From: CAIWHR01 sp963734085
Lineage (GTDB): Bacteria > Pseudomonadota > Gammaproteobacteria > Burkholderiales > Casimicrobiaceae
DNA length: 64,000 nt
Direction: 5' to 3'
Assembly: GCA_963734085.1 (NCBI GenBank)
Contig: CAVTFT010000011.1
Span: 1-64,000, forward strand
How positions within the stretch are numbered: position 1 is the stretch's first letter; each line of letters opens with the position of its first letter. The notes under the pieces were generated by a model. The model was not told the origin of the DNA, did no database searches, and saw only the letters and a list, made by a program, of their open reading frames with translations. Positions 9,701 through 17,633 of the stretch are shown here, in pieces. Position numbers and translations under genes: made by a program.

Positions 9701-10621
9701 CATCGCCACGGCGGCGTCGGTGCCCTGCTTGGGGTGCATCCAGATGTCGGCCAACTTGGCCACCTCGGAGTAGTCGGGCGTCACCGCGACCGTCTTCGTC
9801 CCCTTGTAGCGGACCTCGGTGAAGAAGTGCGCGTCGGGCGTGCGCGTCTGCGGCACGTTGGAGCCCCAGGCGATGATGAAATTGGAGTTGTACCAGTCGG
9901 CCGACTCGGGCACGTCGGTCTGCTCGCCCCAGATCTGCGGCGACGACGGCGGCAGATCGCAGTACCAGTCGTAGAAGCTCATGCACACGCCGCCGATGAG
10001 GCTCAGGTAACGGCTGCCGGCCGCGTAGCTGACCATCGACATCGCCGGGATCGGCGAGAAGCCGACCACGCGGTCGGGGCCGTACTTCTTGATCGTGTAG
10101 ACGTTGGCCGCAGCGATGATCTCGTTGACCTCGTCCCAGCTCGAGCGGACGAAACCGCCGAGGCCGCGCACGCTCTGGTAGTCACGACGCGCCGCGTCGT
10201 TCTCGACGATCGACATCCAGGCCGCCACCGGGTCGTGCGCAAGGCGCGCCGCGCGCCAGCTCTTGAGCAGCCGCCCGCGCACCATCGGGTACTTGACGCG
10301 ATTCGCGCTGTACAGATACCAGCTGTAGGAAGCACCCCGCGCGCAGCCGCGCGGCTCGTGGTTGGGCATGTCCCAGCGCGTGCGCGGGTAGTCGGTCTGC
10401 TGCGTCTCCCACGTGACGATGCCGCCCTTGACGTAGATCTTCCACGAGCACGAGCCCGTGCAGTTGACGCCGTGCGTCGAGCGGACGATCTTGTCGTGCG
10501 CCCAGCGGTTGCGGTAAGCGTCCTCCCAGGTGCGGTCTTCCCCGGTCGTCACCCCGTGCTCGCCGGAGAACGGCTCCTTCGGGTTCGAGAAATAACTGAG
10601 TCGGTCGAGAAAATGGCTCAT
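6791..10621 (-). CDS. narG: Respiratory nitrate reductase alpha (catalytic) subunit
   Basis: A 1276-residue molybdoenzyme that reduces nitrate to nitrite at the cytoplasmic face of the membrane. The N-terminal FS0 [4Fe-4S] motif with its histidine ligand is present (STHGVNCTGSCSW), followed by the bis-MGD-binding body. TPDYSEVAKLADIW contains the aspartate expected to bind molybdenum (Asp222 in E. coli NarG). There is no twin-arginine signal, so it is the cytoplasmic Nar type and not periplasmic Nap. The length matches the family. It lies 46 bp downstream of narK and 76 bp upstream of narH. Confidence 0.98.
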   Translation of the reverse strand: MSHFLDRLSYFSNPKEPFSGEHGVTTGEDRTWEDAYRNRWAHDKIVRSTHGVNCTGSCSWKIYVKGGIVTWETQQTDYPRTRWDMPNHEPRGCARGASYSWYLYSANRVKYPMVRGRLLKSWRAARLAHDPVAAWMSIVENDAARRDYQSVRGLGGFVRSSWDEVNEIIAAANVYTIKKYGPDRVVGFSPIPAMSMVSYAAGSRYLSLIGGVCMSFYDWYCDLPPSSPQIWGEQTDVPESADWYNSNFIIAWGSNVPQTRTPDAHFFTEVRYKGTKTVAVTPDYSEVAKLADIWMHPKQGTDAAVAMAMGHVILKEFYFPGEGKERSAYFDDYVRRYTDMPMLVMLKEHTLPGGEVVMVPDRYVRASDFNGKLGQANNPEWKTVAFDETGTIVLPNGAIGFRWGPDGRADQGQWNLEAKEARHGHDVRLKLSVLEGASPSRETAKVGFPYFGGIVSEHFPNSALTGDSPDVLVRTVPVRRIALGDEGDKREALVATVFDLQVANYGIARGLPGELAAKNFDDDTPYTPAWQERITGTPRAQVITVARQFAENAHKTQGRSMVIIGAAMNHWYHCDMNYRGIINMLMMCGCIGKSGGGWAHYVGQEKLRPQTGWTALAFALDWIRPPRQQNSTSFFYAHTDQWRYEKLKMDEVISPLADAKVYGGSMIDYNVRAERMGWLPSAPQLQTNPLQVVRDAQAAGADPKEYAVKALKDGTLKMSCEDPDHPNNWPRNLFVWRSNLLGSSGKGHEYFLKHLLGTSNGVQGKDLGPQETKPEEVVWHDKAPEGKLDLLVTLDFRMSTTCLYSDIVLPTATWYEKNDLNTSDMHPFIHPLSTAVDPAWQSRSDWDIYKGFAKKFSEICVGHLGVEREIVLTPLMHDSPAELAQPLDVKEWKRGEVDLIPGKTAPQIAVVERDYPNVHKRFTALGPLMNKVGNAGKGIAWNTQTEVKQLGELNGVVNAEGATRGMPRIETDIDACEVILQLAPETNGHVAVKAWEALSKQTGREHAHLAQYREDEKIRFRDIQAQPRKIISSPTWSGIESESVSYNAGYTNVHELIPWRTLTGRQQFYMDHPWMRAFGEGFSSYRPPVDLKTTAGIHNLKSNGNPEILLNFITPHQKWGIHSTYTDNLIMLTLSRGGPCIWLSEDDAKRAGIVDNDWIELFNINGAIAARAVVSQRVRPGMVMMYHAQEKIVNTPGSEITGVRGGIHNSVTRIVLKPTHMIGGYAQFSYGFNYYGTIGTNRDEFVVVRKMAKVDWLDTPVGQELIRPTQAHGESV

Positions 10622-10667
10622 CTTGGATCCCTGCAGCGACTGCGTCGATGGTTGAGGAACGGAGGGG

Positions 10668-12329
10668 TCAGGGGTTCTTCACGTACGCGTTCTTGCGCAG
10701 GTAGAACCACCAGTTGAGGAAGAGGCACAGCGCATAGAAGATCGCGAAGCCGTACATCGCGAAGTGAGGCGTGCCGGCGGTGATCTGCGCGCCGATCACG
10801 ATCGGCGCCACGAACGCGCCGTAGGCGGCGATCGCCGACGTCCATCCCAGCACCGGGCCGGCCTGCGTGCGGTCGAAGATCACGCCGATCGTGCGGAACG
10901 TGGACCCGTTGCCGATGCCGCTCGCCGCGAACAGCAGCACGAACAGCAGCATGAACGCGAGGAAATACTCCTCGGGCTTCGGCGACTGGTAGGCCTGCAG
11001 CATCACCCAACCCACGACCGCGGACGCGACCACCATCACCACGGAGATCACCTGCGTGACAATCGAGCCGCCGACCTTGTCGGAGATCCATCCGCCCACC
11101 GGCCGGATCAGCGCGCCGACGAACGGGCCGATCCAGGCGTACGCCAGGACCGCGGGCGCGTTCGGATTGTTCAACGTGTGCTGGAGCACGCCCGACGAAT
11201 CGCGGACGTGGCTGACGCCGAAAATCACCTTCATGCAAAGCGGCAGCGCCATCGAGAAGCCGATGAACGAGCCGAAGGTCACGATGTAGAGGGCCGTCAT
11301 CGACCACGTGTGCTTGTCGCGGAAGATGGCGAACTGCTTGGCCACACCCTCCTTCATCGGGCCGAACGCGGCGATTCGCATCACGAAGAGCGCGGCGACC
11401 ACGTCCAGCGGAATGGCGACCCACATGCTGATGACGCCGAGTCCCGTGGGCTTCGGCAGGTAGAGGTACAGGCCGAGGATCGACGGGATGAACGCCAGCG
11501 TGTACAGCCACGTGATCTTGGCAAAAGCCGCGATCGGATGGCCGGTGTCCGGGGACACGGTCTTAAGGTTGTTCATGCCGAGCCAGCAGAGGATCGACAA
11601 CGGCACCAGCGACAGCACCCAGGCGAAGCCGGCGTTCTGGATCCACGTCGACGTGCCCGCCGGGATCTTGCCGAAGATCCAGCCGCTGTCCTTGATGAGC
11701 GTTTCGGGTGCGCCCCCGAGCGCGCCGAAGATGCCCACCGTCATCACCAGCGGGATGACGATCTGCATCGTCGTCACGCCGAAGTTGCCGATGCCGGCGT
11801 TGATGCCGAGCGCCGTGCCCTGCAGCCGCTTGGGGAAGAACGTGCTGATGTTCGACATCGAGCTCGCGAAGTTGCCGCCACCCACACCCGACCACAGCGC
11901 CATCAGCTGGAACGCCCACAGCGGCCAGTCCTTGTGCTGCAACACGATGCCGGTGCCGATCGCCGGCGCGAGCAGCATTGCGGTCGTCAGGAAGATCGTG
12001 TTGCGGCCGCCGGCGACGCGGATCAGGAACGATGCCGGGATCCGCATCGTCGCGCCGGCGATGCCGGCAATGGCCGTCAGCGTGAAGAGCTCGGCCTGCG
12101 TGAACGGAAAGCCGAGGTTCAGCATCTGCACCGTGATGATTCCCCACATGCCCCAGACGGCGAAGCCGCACAGCAGCGCCGGCACCGAGAGCGCGAGGTT
12201 GCGGTAGGCGACCTTCTTGCCGGTGCTGTCCCAGAATTCGTTGTCCTCGGGGCGCCAGTCGGCGATGTCCGCGTGGCTGCCCGCCTTGGACAGCACAGCG
12301 GCGGCGGCGGAATTGGAAGTGGCGTTCAT
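10668..12329 (-). CDS. narK: Nitrate/nitrite transporter NarK (single unit)
   Basis: A 553-residue MFS transporter of the NarK family with the signature GIGNFGVTTMQIVIP and many hydrophobic helices. It is longer than a classical 12-helix NarK, with an inserted segment in the middle and a hydrophilic DWRPEDNEFWDSTG head shared with the second half of the fusion at 111-2828. The ATG at 12329 is preceded by AAGGAA. It is the first gene of the nar structural operon, about 200 bases downstream of the predicted FNR-dependent start site. Confidence 0.95.
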   Translation of the reverse strand: MNATSNSAAAAVLSKAGSHADIADWRPEDNEFWDSTGKKVAYRNLALSVPALLCGFAVWGMWGIITVQMLNLGFPFTQAELFTLTAIAGIAGATMRIPASFLIRVAGGRNTIFLTTAMLLAPAIGTGIVLQHKDWPLWAFQLMALWSGVGGGNFASSMSNISTFFPKRLQGTALGINAGIGNFGVTTMQIVIPLVMTVGIFGALGGAPETLIKDSGWIFGKIPAGTSTWIQNAGFAWVLSLVPLSILCWLGMNNLKTVSPDTGHPIAAFAKITWLYTLAFIPSILGLYLYLPKPTGLGVISMWVAIPLDVVAALFVMRIAAFGPMKEGVAKQFAIFRDKHTWSMTALYIVTFGSFIGFSMALPLCMKVIFGVSHVRDSSGVLQHTLNNPNAPAVLAYAWIGPFVGALIRPVGGWISDKVGGSIVTQVISVVMVVASAVVGWVMLQAYQSPKPEEYFLAFMLLFVLLFAASGIGNGSTFRTIGVIFDRTQAGPVLGWTSAIAAYGAFVAPIVIGAQITAGTPHFAMYGFAIFYALCLFLNWWFYLRKNAYVKNP

Positions 12330-12532
12330 GAATTTCCTTGGTTGATGTGTGACGCTGGCCGTGCACACCGAACCGCGCGGCCCCCTCGCACCCATGAGTT
12401 CGGCACCGCGCACTTCGGTCCGGTACATCGAAATGAGTCTAGCCGCCGGCGCCGCGCGGCAATATCCCCCAGAGGGGCGCGCGCGAACGTACGGAAGAAC
12501 GATGCGGCCGGCGGCCGGCATCGTCCGGTAGA

Positions 12533-12574
12533 ACTATGTCGACGGGAGAATCACGCGCGTTTGCGCGGGATCAA
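12533..12574 (-). promoter_or_regulatory. Predicted FNR/DNR-type promoter of the narK-GHJI operon
   Basis: On the minus strand TTGAT-CCCG-CGCAA (12561-12574) resembles the FNR box TTGAT-N4-ATCAA, with one perfect half-site. A -10-like CATAGT lies at 12533-12538, 32 bp away centre to centre, which would put the start site near 12526 and the box near -41.5. The box overlaps the stop codon of narL. The second half-site is degenerate, so confidence is moderate. Confidence 0.5.
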
Positions 12575-13257
12575 ACCAGGCCGTGCGCGGATGCGATAAC
12601 GGCGGCCTGCACGCGCGAGCTCACGTCGAGCTTGCGCAGCACGTGCTGGACGTGGATCTTGACCGTGGTCTCGGCGATGCCGAGCTCGCGGCCGATTTCC
12701 TTGTTGCTCGCGCCGCGCGCGATCGCGCGCAGGATCTCCTGCTCGCGCGGCGACAAGTGCGCGAGCGGCGACGCCGGTTCCGCAGGCCCGGGGCCCGCAC
12801 GCGCGGGCGCAGCCGCCGCGTCGCGGTACGCCGCCACCAGCTTGCCGGTCATTTCCTCGGTCACTACCGACTCGCCGCGCATCACGCGGATGATGGCGGC
12901 GACCAGCGCGTCGCCTTCGATCGTCTTCAGCAGATAGCCGCTCGCGCCACCGCGCAATGCCGCAGCCAGATCCTGTTCGTCCTCGCTGACGGTGAGCATG
13001 AGGATGCGGACTCCCGGGACCGCGTCGCGCAATGCCGGTAGCACGTCGACGCCGTTGACGCCCGGAAGATGGTTGTCGAGAAGGATAAGATCGGGCTGCA
13101 GTTCCTGCGCGCGGCGCAGCGCCTCACCGGCGTCCGCCGCGTCGCCCACGACCTGCAGGTGGTCGTCGCGCGCCAGGAGTGCGGTGAGACCGCGCCGGAA
13201 CAGCGTGTGGTCGTCGACGACCAGGATGCGAATCGGCGCGGCGGGCATGAGCGCCAT
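12571..13257 (-). CDS. narL: Nitrate/nitrite response regulator NarL
   Basis: A 228-residue response regulator with a receiver domain (phospho-acceptor Asp61 in LILLDNHLPG, acidic pair Asp15-Asp16, switch residue in LMLTVSE and the lysine in YLLKTI). The C-terminal LuxR/GerE helix-turn-helix reads LSPREQEILRAIARGASNKEIG and TTVKIHVQHVLRKL. It starts six bases after narX and lies immediately upstream of the narK promoter, so it should be phosphorylated by NarX and control the nar operon. Confidence 0.95.
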   Translation of the reverse strand: MALMPAAPIRILVVDDHTLFRRGLTALLARDDHLQVVGDAADAGEALRRAQELQPDLILLDNHLPGVNGVDVLPALRDAVPGVRILMLTVSEDEQDLAAALRGGASGYLLKTIEGDALVAAIIRVMRGESVVTEEMTGKLVAAYRDAAAAPARAGPGPAEPASPLAHLSPREQEILRAIARGASNKEIGRELGIAETTVKIHVQHVLRKLDVSSRVQAAVIASAHGLV

Positions 13258-13263
13258 GGTGTT

Positions 13264-15183
13264 TCAGTGCAGCGTCGCCACATCGGGCCGGGCCTCGGCC
13301 TCGACGGGCTGCGCCCGCGCGGGCAACGGCAGTGTCAGCACGACGGACGTCCCGCGTCCCGGCGTGGACAGCACGTCGAGCGCGGCGCCGATCCGCTCGG
13401 CGCGCTCGGCCATGATCCGCAACCCCACGTGCGTTTCATCGCCCGTTTCGCGCGGGTCGACGAAACCCGCACCGTCGTCGCGCACCTCGAACCGCCATTG
13501 CGGCTGCTGCTGGATGTCCACCCAGACGCGCGTCGCCCGCGCGTGCTTGCGTACGTTGGACAACGCTTCCTGCACGATGTGCAGTACCTGGACCTGCAGA
13601 TCGGGCGACAGCGGTATGCCGTGGCCCTGCACCTGCATCTGCGCCTTGAGGCCGGTCTGGTGCTCGAACTTGCGCAGCGTGGTAAGCAGTGCCGGCTCGA
13701 TGTCCTCGCTGTTGGTGCGCGTGCGGAAATGGACGAGCAATTCGCGCACGTCGCCGTAGCTCTCGCGTACGCCGGCATCGATCTCCGAGAGCACACGCAG
13801 CATGCGTTGCTCGTCCCCGCTGCCGAGTGCGTCGCGCATCAGCTGCACTTGGATCTTGAGGAACGCGAGCGATTGCGCGATCGAGTCGTGCAGCTCGCGC
13901 GCGATGAACATGCGCTCCTGCGCGACCGCCGCTTCCCGCTCGAGCGCGTCAAGGCGCAGGTTCTCCATCGCGCCGGCCAGATGCGCGGTGAGAGCCTCCA
14001 GCAGCGACCGTTCGGCCGGCGTCAGCTCGATCTGCGCGTGAAAGAAGAGGTCGACCTCACCCATCAGGCGCTCGTGCAAGCGGACCGGAATGGACACGAG
14101 GGTCGCGAACCCGGCGCGGGCGCAGTGCGGCAGCGCGGCCGGCACCGTCGCCTCGATGGGAATGACGCGCGGCGCGTAGGGTTCCGTCATTGCACCGCAA
14201 CGGCATTGGCCCGCCCGCAGGCACTGCTCGCTCTCCACCATCGACTGCGGCAGGCCCTCCGCCGCCAGCAACAGGAAGCGCTCGTTCGACTCGTCGGACC
14301 AGCGCAGCGCGACGCCGTCGGCGCGCGCGACGCGCCCGACCCGCTGCGCAAAGCCGCCGGCCAACCCCTTGAGCGTGGTCGCCTTGGCCACCAGCGTCGT
14401 CACGTCGTACAGCGCTTGCAGTCGCTCGCGCTTTTCCTCGAGCTCCGACGTCTTCTCGGCGACGCGAGCCTCGAGCCCACGATACATCGACTGCAGATGC
14501 TCGGCCATCCCGTTGAAGCATTCGGCGAGCGTGCCGAACTCGTCGCTGGTGACGCGCTCCACGCGGGCACTGAAATCTCCGCTCTGGATCCGTTCCGTCG
14601 CCTGCTTCAGGTGCCCTACCGGCTCGAGCACGAACAGGTAGCCGGCGTAGAGGAGCACGCCGGCGCCGACGACCGCGAAGGCCATCATCGCCATCTGCAG
14701 CAGATGGAGCAGCGCCGTCCAGCGCACCATATTGCGCTCGATGCCGGCGACCAGCAGGTCGATGTCGGCGGCGAATGCCGCGACGTCGCTGCGCAATCTG
14801 GCCACGGAGTCCGGCCGCGCCATCGTCCATTGGCGGCGAAATCCGTTCCAGTCCGTTTCGACCACGGCGAACCGCGCGCGCACCACGTCGTCCCGCGGCA
14901 TGAACAGCGGACGCTCGAGGTCGCCTTGCCGCAGCAACTCGAGGCTGCGCTCGAACTCGGCAACTTGTTCCGATAGCGCGAAGTTCTCGCCCGTGCCGAC
15001 GGACAGCGACATCCGGTACGCCTGCATGCGCATGCGGCCGGCTTCGTTAACGGCCGCCGCGCCGCCGTCGAGTTGCCAGGAAACCCACAGCGTTAGGGCG
15101 ATCGACAGCAGCGCCAGCAGCAGGAAGGGCAGGGCGACCAGCGCAAGCTTGCCCCCCAGGCTCCAGTGTCGCGGATGGCTCAT
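13264..15183 (-). CDS. narX: Nitrate/nitrite sensor histidine kinase NarX
   Basis: A 639-residue inner-membrane sensor kinase. TM1 covers about residues 12-36. A periplasmic four-helix domain opens with the nitrate-binding P-box (NEAGRMRMQAYRMSLS, residues 46-61). TM2 and a HAMP linker follow, then a GAF-like central module with a cysteine cluster (CLRAGQCRCG) of the kind seen in NarX but not NarQ. Next come a HisKA_3 dimerisation helix with the phospho-accepting histidine in FIARELHDSIAQSL and an ATPase domain (VRDDGAGF, STPGRGTSV). No clear Shine-Dalgarno precedes the ATG, and the predicted start site falls on or next to it. Confidence 0.95.
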   Translation of the reverse strand: MSHPRHWSLGGKLALVALPFLLLALLSIALTLWVSWQLDGGAAAVNEAGRMRMQAYRMSLSVGTGENFALSEQVAEFERSLELLRQGDLERPLFMPRDDVVRARFAVVETDWNGFRRQWTMARPDSVARLRSDVAAFAADIDLLVAGIERNMVRWTALLHLLQMAMMAFAVVGAGVLLYAGYLFVLEPVGHLKQATERIQSGDFSARVERVTSDEFGTLAECFNGMAEHLQSMYRGLEARVAEKTSELEEKRERLQALYDVTTLVAKATTLKGLAGGFAQRVGRVARADGVALRWSDESNERFLLLAAEGLPQSMVESEQCLRAGQCRCGAMTEPYAPRVIPIEATVPAALPHCARAGFATLVSIPVRLHERLMGEVDLFFHAQIELTPAERSLLEALTAHLAGAMENLRLDALEREAAVAQERMFIARELHDSIAQSLAFLKIQVQLMRDALGSGDEQRMLRVLSEIDAGVRESYGDVRELLVHFRTRTNSEDIEPALLTTLRKFEHQTGLKAQMQVQGHGIPLSPDLQVQVLHIVQEALSNVRKHARATRVWVDIQQQPQWRFEVRDDGAGFVDPRETGDETHVGLRIMAERAERIGAALDVLSTPGRGTSVVLTLPLPARAQPVEAEARPDVATLH

Positions 15184-15189
15184 GTCAGC

Positions 15190-15230
15190 AATCTACCCGG
15201 TGTCCGGCTGCCCCGGTTGACCGACATCAA
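15190..15230 (-). promoter_or_regulatory. Predicted FNR-type promoter of narXL, possibly giving a leaderless mRNA
   Basis: TTGAC-CGAC-ATCAA at 15217-15230 is a good FNR-type palindrome. A -10-like TAGATT (minus strand, 15190-15195) lies 31 bp away centre to centre, predicting transcription from about 15183, the first base of the narX ATG. The box is bounded by a short inverted repeat, atctacc at 15191-15197 and ggtagat at 15231-15237. The rest of the 202-bp gap up to 15385 shows nothing else recognisable. Confidence 0.55.
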
Positions 15231-15385
15231 GGTAGATCGAGTTGAAGCGCGAGGCGCCGCGACGTTCGCCGCAACGAGGTCACGCGCGACGCGGACACGA
15301 GTCATTAGAGCGTTGGAGGCGCCAGCCTCGATATTGCCAAGGCCGGAATTTCCGGGTCACATGGCCCACCGGCGAGCAGGACGGC

Positions 15386-16033
15386 TCACGCGCGCTTGCG
15401 CAGAAAGACGTGAGTCGCACGTTCGCCCGCGACGTATTTCGCGCATTCATAGCCCAGCGCGCGCATATCGATGTCGTTCAGGAGTTGCTCACCAGAACCG
15501 AGCAGGACAGGTCGGATGGCGAGATGCAGCTCGTCAATCAGGGCGGCGCGCAGATACTGCCGAATCGTGGATACGCCGCCGCCGAGACGGACGTCGCGGC
15601 CGCCCGCCGCCGCAGTTGCCTGCTCCAACGCGGCGCGGATGCCACCGGTGACAAAACGAAACTCCGTACCTCCCGCCATCGTGAGCGGCGCCCGCGTGTG
15701 ATGCGTCAGCACGAAGACGGGCGTGTGATACGGCGGCTCGTCGCCCCACCAGCCCTTCCAGCTGTCGTCCGGCCACGGGCCGCGGACGGGCCCGAACATG
15801 TTGCGCCCGAGAATCCAGGCACCGATTCCGGCAAAGCCTTGCTCCGCAATGCCATTGTCGACCCCCGTCTCTCCGTCATCGTGGCCGTGCATGCTCCGCC
15901 ACACGCGCGTGTGGAAGAACCATTCCATCAACTCGGGGCCGTTGACGCCGAGCGGATGCTGCAGATCCTGGTTCGGCCCGGCGCCGTACCCGTCGATGGA
16001 AATCGCGAAGCTTTGGACGCGGAGTTTCGACAC
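15386..16033 (-). CDS. Dihydrofolate reductase / RibD C-terminal family protein
   Basis: A 215-residue protein of the RibD_C (bacterial DHFR-like) family: SFAISIDGYGAGP at the start, IGAWILGRNMFGP in the middle, and GGGVSTIRQYLRAALIDELHLAIRPVLLGSGE near the end, which is the NADPH-binding and closing region. Small proteins of this family are predicted NADPH-dependent reductases whose substrate is mostly unknown. The start is GTG at 16033 with GAGGA five bases before it. It lies between narX and the Crp/Fnr gene, and no link to nitrate reduction is evident. Confidence 0.85.
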   Translation of the reverse strand: MSKLRVQSFAISIDGYGAGPNQDLQHPLGVNGPELMEWFFHTRVWRSMHGHDDGETGVDNGIAEQGFAGIGAWILGRNMFGPVRGPWPDDSWKGWWGDEPPYHTPVFVLTHHTRAPLTMAGGTEFRFVTGGIRAALEQATAAAGGRDVRLGGGVSTIRQYLRAALIDELHLAIRPVLLGSGEQLLNDIDMRALGYECAKYVAGERATHVFLRKRA

Positions 16034-16094
16034 TACATTCCTCGCTGCTCGATGGGGATTAGACGTCGCGACCGACGGGAGTCATTGCGTCGAT

Positions 16095-16793
16095 CTACCT
16101 ACAGCCGGTGTGATTGCGCAGTTTCGCGACGTCCTTGATCACCACGTCGCGACCCTCGACCCCGATCAGCCCGGCTTCGGCGAGCTCGTGCAGGATCCGC
16201 GAAAAATGCTCCGGCGTGAGATTCAGCCGCGAGGCGACGATCGCTTTCGACGTCGGCAGCACCACCGAATAAGGCACTGAGGCGTTCGCCTGATCCTCGT
16301 CCTGGCGCAGTAGGTAGCCAATCACGCGCTGGGTGCCCGATTGCAGCGAATAGCTCTCGACGTCGCCGATCAGTCCATGCAGACGTCGCGACAGCCCCGC
16401 CAGCATCCGCTTCGCGAAACCGGGGTCGTGCTCGAGGCCTTCGAACACCGCCTCCTTCGACACGTGCAGCACCATAGAGTCCGCCAGCGCCTGTGCCATC
16501 ACGACATAGGGCTTTTCCATGAACATCAGCGCTTCGCCGAAAGAAACACCGGGGCCGACGATCTCGACCACCTTCTCGCTTCCCTGCTGCGTGACGAACG
16601 AGAGCTTGACCTGACCGTAGATCACGAGATGAAACCCGGTGCACGGATCGCCCTTGTTGAACAGGATTTCGCCGCGCGGCACGTGCAGCTCCGTTGTGCC
16701 CGTCGCGATCCGGTCGATTTCCCCTGGTGCAAGCTCCTTGAACAGCGGCAGGTTGGCGAGGAACGCCTGGGTCTTGATCTTCGGCGGCGGCAT
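16095..16793 (-). CDS. Crp/Fnr-family regulator without iron-sulfur cysteines (DNR-like)
   Basis: A 232-residue regulator with an N-terminal cyclic-nucleotide-type beta-roll (GEILFNKGDPCTGFHLVIYG), a dimerisation helix and a winged helix-turn-helix (TSKAIVASRLNLTPEHFSRIL). Only two cysteines are present (one in GDPCTG, one at the extreme C-terminus), so it cannot be an oxygen-sensing FNR/ANR with a [4Fe-4S] cluster. The helix-turn-helix resembles DNR, the heme-dependent NO sensor of denitrifiers. Recognition of TTGAC/TTGAT half-sites by such proteins makes it a candidate regulator of the palindromic boxes near narK, narX, nuoA, porG and frdC. The exact subfamily is an inference. Confidence 0.85.
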   Translation of the reverse strand: MPPPKIKTQAFLANLPLFKELAPGEIDRIATGTTELHVPRGEILFNKGDPCTGFHLVIYGQVKLSFVTQQGSEKVVEIVGPGVSFGEALMFMEKPYVVMAQALADSMVLHVSKEAVFEGLEHDPGFAKRMLAGLSRRLHGLIGDVESYSLQSGTQRVIGYLLRQDEDQANASVPYSVVLPTSKAIVASRLNLTPEHFSRILHELAEAGLIGVEGRDVVIKDVAKLRNHTGCR

Positions 16794-16901
16794 GACGCGG
16801 CATCTTTCAGGCGGCGGCTAGCGTATCACAGGGCAGTGCTGCCCCTTCTTCCGCATTGGGCGCGCACGCCGGAGTTGCGCGGAACGGCGTGGCGGGGGAT
16901 C

Positions 16902-17633
16902 ATGACAGGTTCCGACGCCGCAACCCCGCGAATCCTCCCCATGACCGATCCCCGCGCCCTCGACGAACCGCTGACCGATGCCGAGCTCGACGAGCTCGAG
17001 GCCTTTCTCGCGTCCGACGCCGTGCCGCAGGATTGCATGGACCTCGAAATGCTTGATGGTTATCTGACGGCGATCGTGTCGGGGCCGGACATGATCCAGC
17101 CCTCGGAGTGGCTGCCGCAGGTGTGGAGCGAGGGCGGCAAGAGCGCTGCGCCGGCGTTCGTCGACAACGACCAGGCGCAGCGGATCATGGGGCTCGTGCT
17201 GCGGCATTTCGTTGGCATCCAGCGCACGCTCGCCGAGTCGCCGACGCGGTTTCGGCCGCTGCTCTACATGCCCGACGACAAGGCGGCCAAGAACGAGCGC
17301 GCTCCCGCCGAGGCCACTGCGTGGTGCGAAGGCTACATGTCCGGCGTCAAGCTCCGCGACGACGAGTGGCAGCCGCTCTACGACGCGCAGGACGCGCGCG
17401 ACTGGATCTTTCCGATCGAAGCGCTCGCGTTCGGCGACCGCGACGACGACTTCACCGAATGGGTCGACAGCGACGAAAAGCGGAACGAGCTGATCGACGA
17501 GCTGCCGGTTGCCGCGGTGCTGATCTACCGCTTCTGGCAGGGGCGGCGCGAAGCGACGCAGGGGCGCGGCAGCGGCACGCGGCGCAGCGTGCTCGCCGAC
17601 GCGACCCGCAAGTCACGGCAGCGATTGCATTAG
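16902..17633 (+). CDS. UPF0149 (YecA/YgfB) family protein
   Basis: A 243-residue protein of the UPF0149 family of unknown function: LTDAELDELEAFLASD and MDLEMLDGYLTAIVSGPD at the N-terminus, then WCEGYMSGVKLR. The C-terminal SEC-C zinc motif found in YecA itself is absent. The ATG at 16902 has a GGGGG run three bases upstream; an alternative ATG at 16941 has no ribosome site. Its 3' end overlaps the convergent nqrM frame by 21 bp and is followed by a palindromic repeat. Its codon pattern is like that of its neighbours. Confidence 0.82.
   Translation: MTGSDAATPRILPMTDPRALDEPLTDAELDELEAFLASDAVPQDCMDLEMLDGYLTAIVSGPDMIQPSEWLPQVWSEGGKSAAPAFVDNDQAQRIMGLVLRHFVGIQRTLAESPTRFRPLLYMPDDKAAKNERAPAEATAWCEGYMSGVKLRDDEWQPLYDAQDARDWIFPIEALAFGDRDDDFTEWVDSDEKRNELIDELPVAAVLIYRFWQGRREATQGRGSGTRRSVLADATRKSRQRLH

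Noticed and set aside
6665..10717. A very long plus-strand open frame antisense to narG (about 1350 codons)
   Set aside because: It mirrors narG codon structure, its translation is rich in arginine, histidine and valine, and it shows no family motif; this is the usual effect of GC-rich third positions.
12463..12479. A possible NarL heptamer pair around the cccccagagggg palindrome upstream of narK
   Set aside because: Neither half matches TACYYMT well enough and the palindrome is of simple C/G composition.
16341..16901. N-terminal extension of the UPF0149 protein
   Set aside because: The extra sequence is antisense to the Crp/Fnr gene and has no similarity to the family; a G-rich ribosome site supports 16902.
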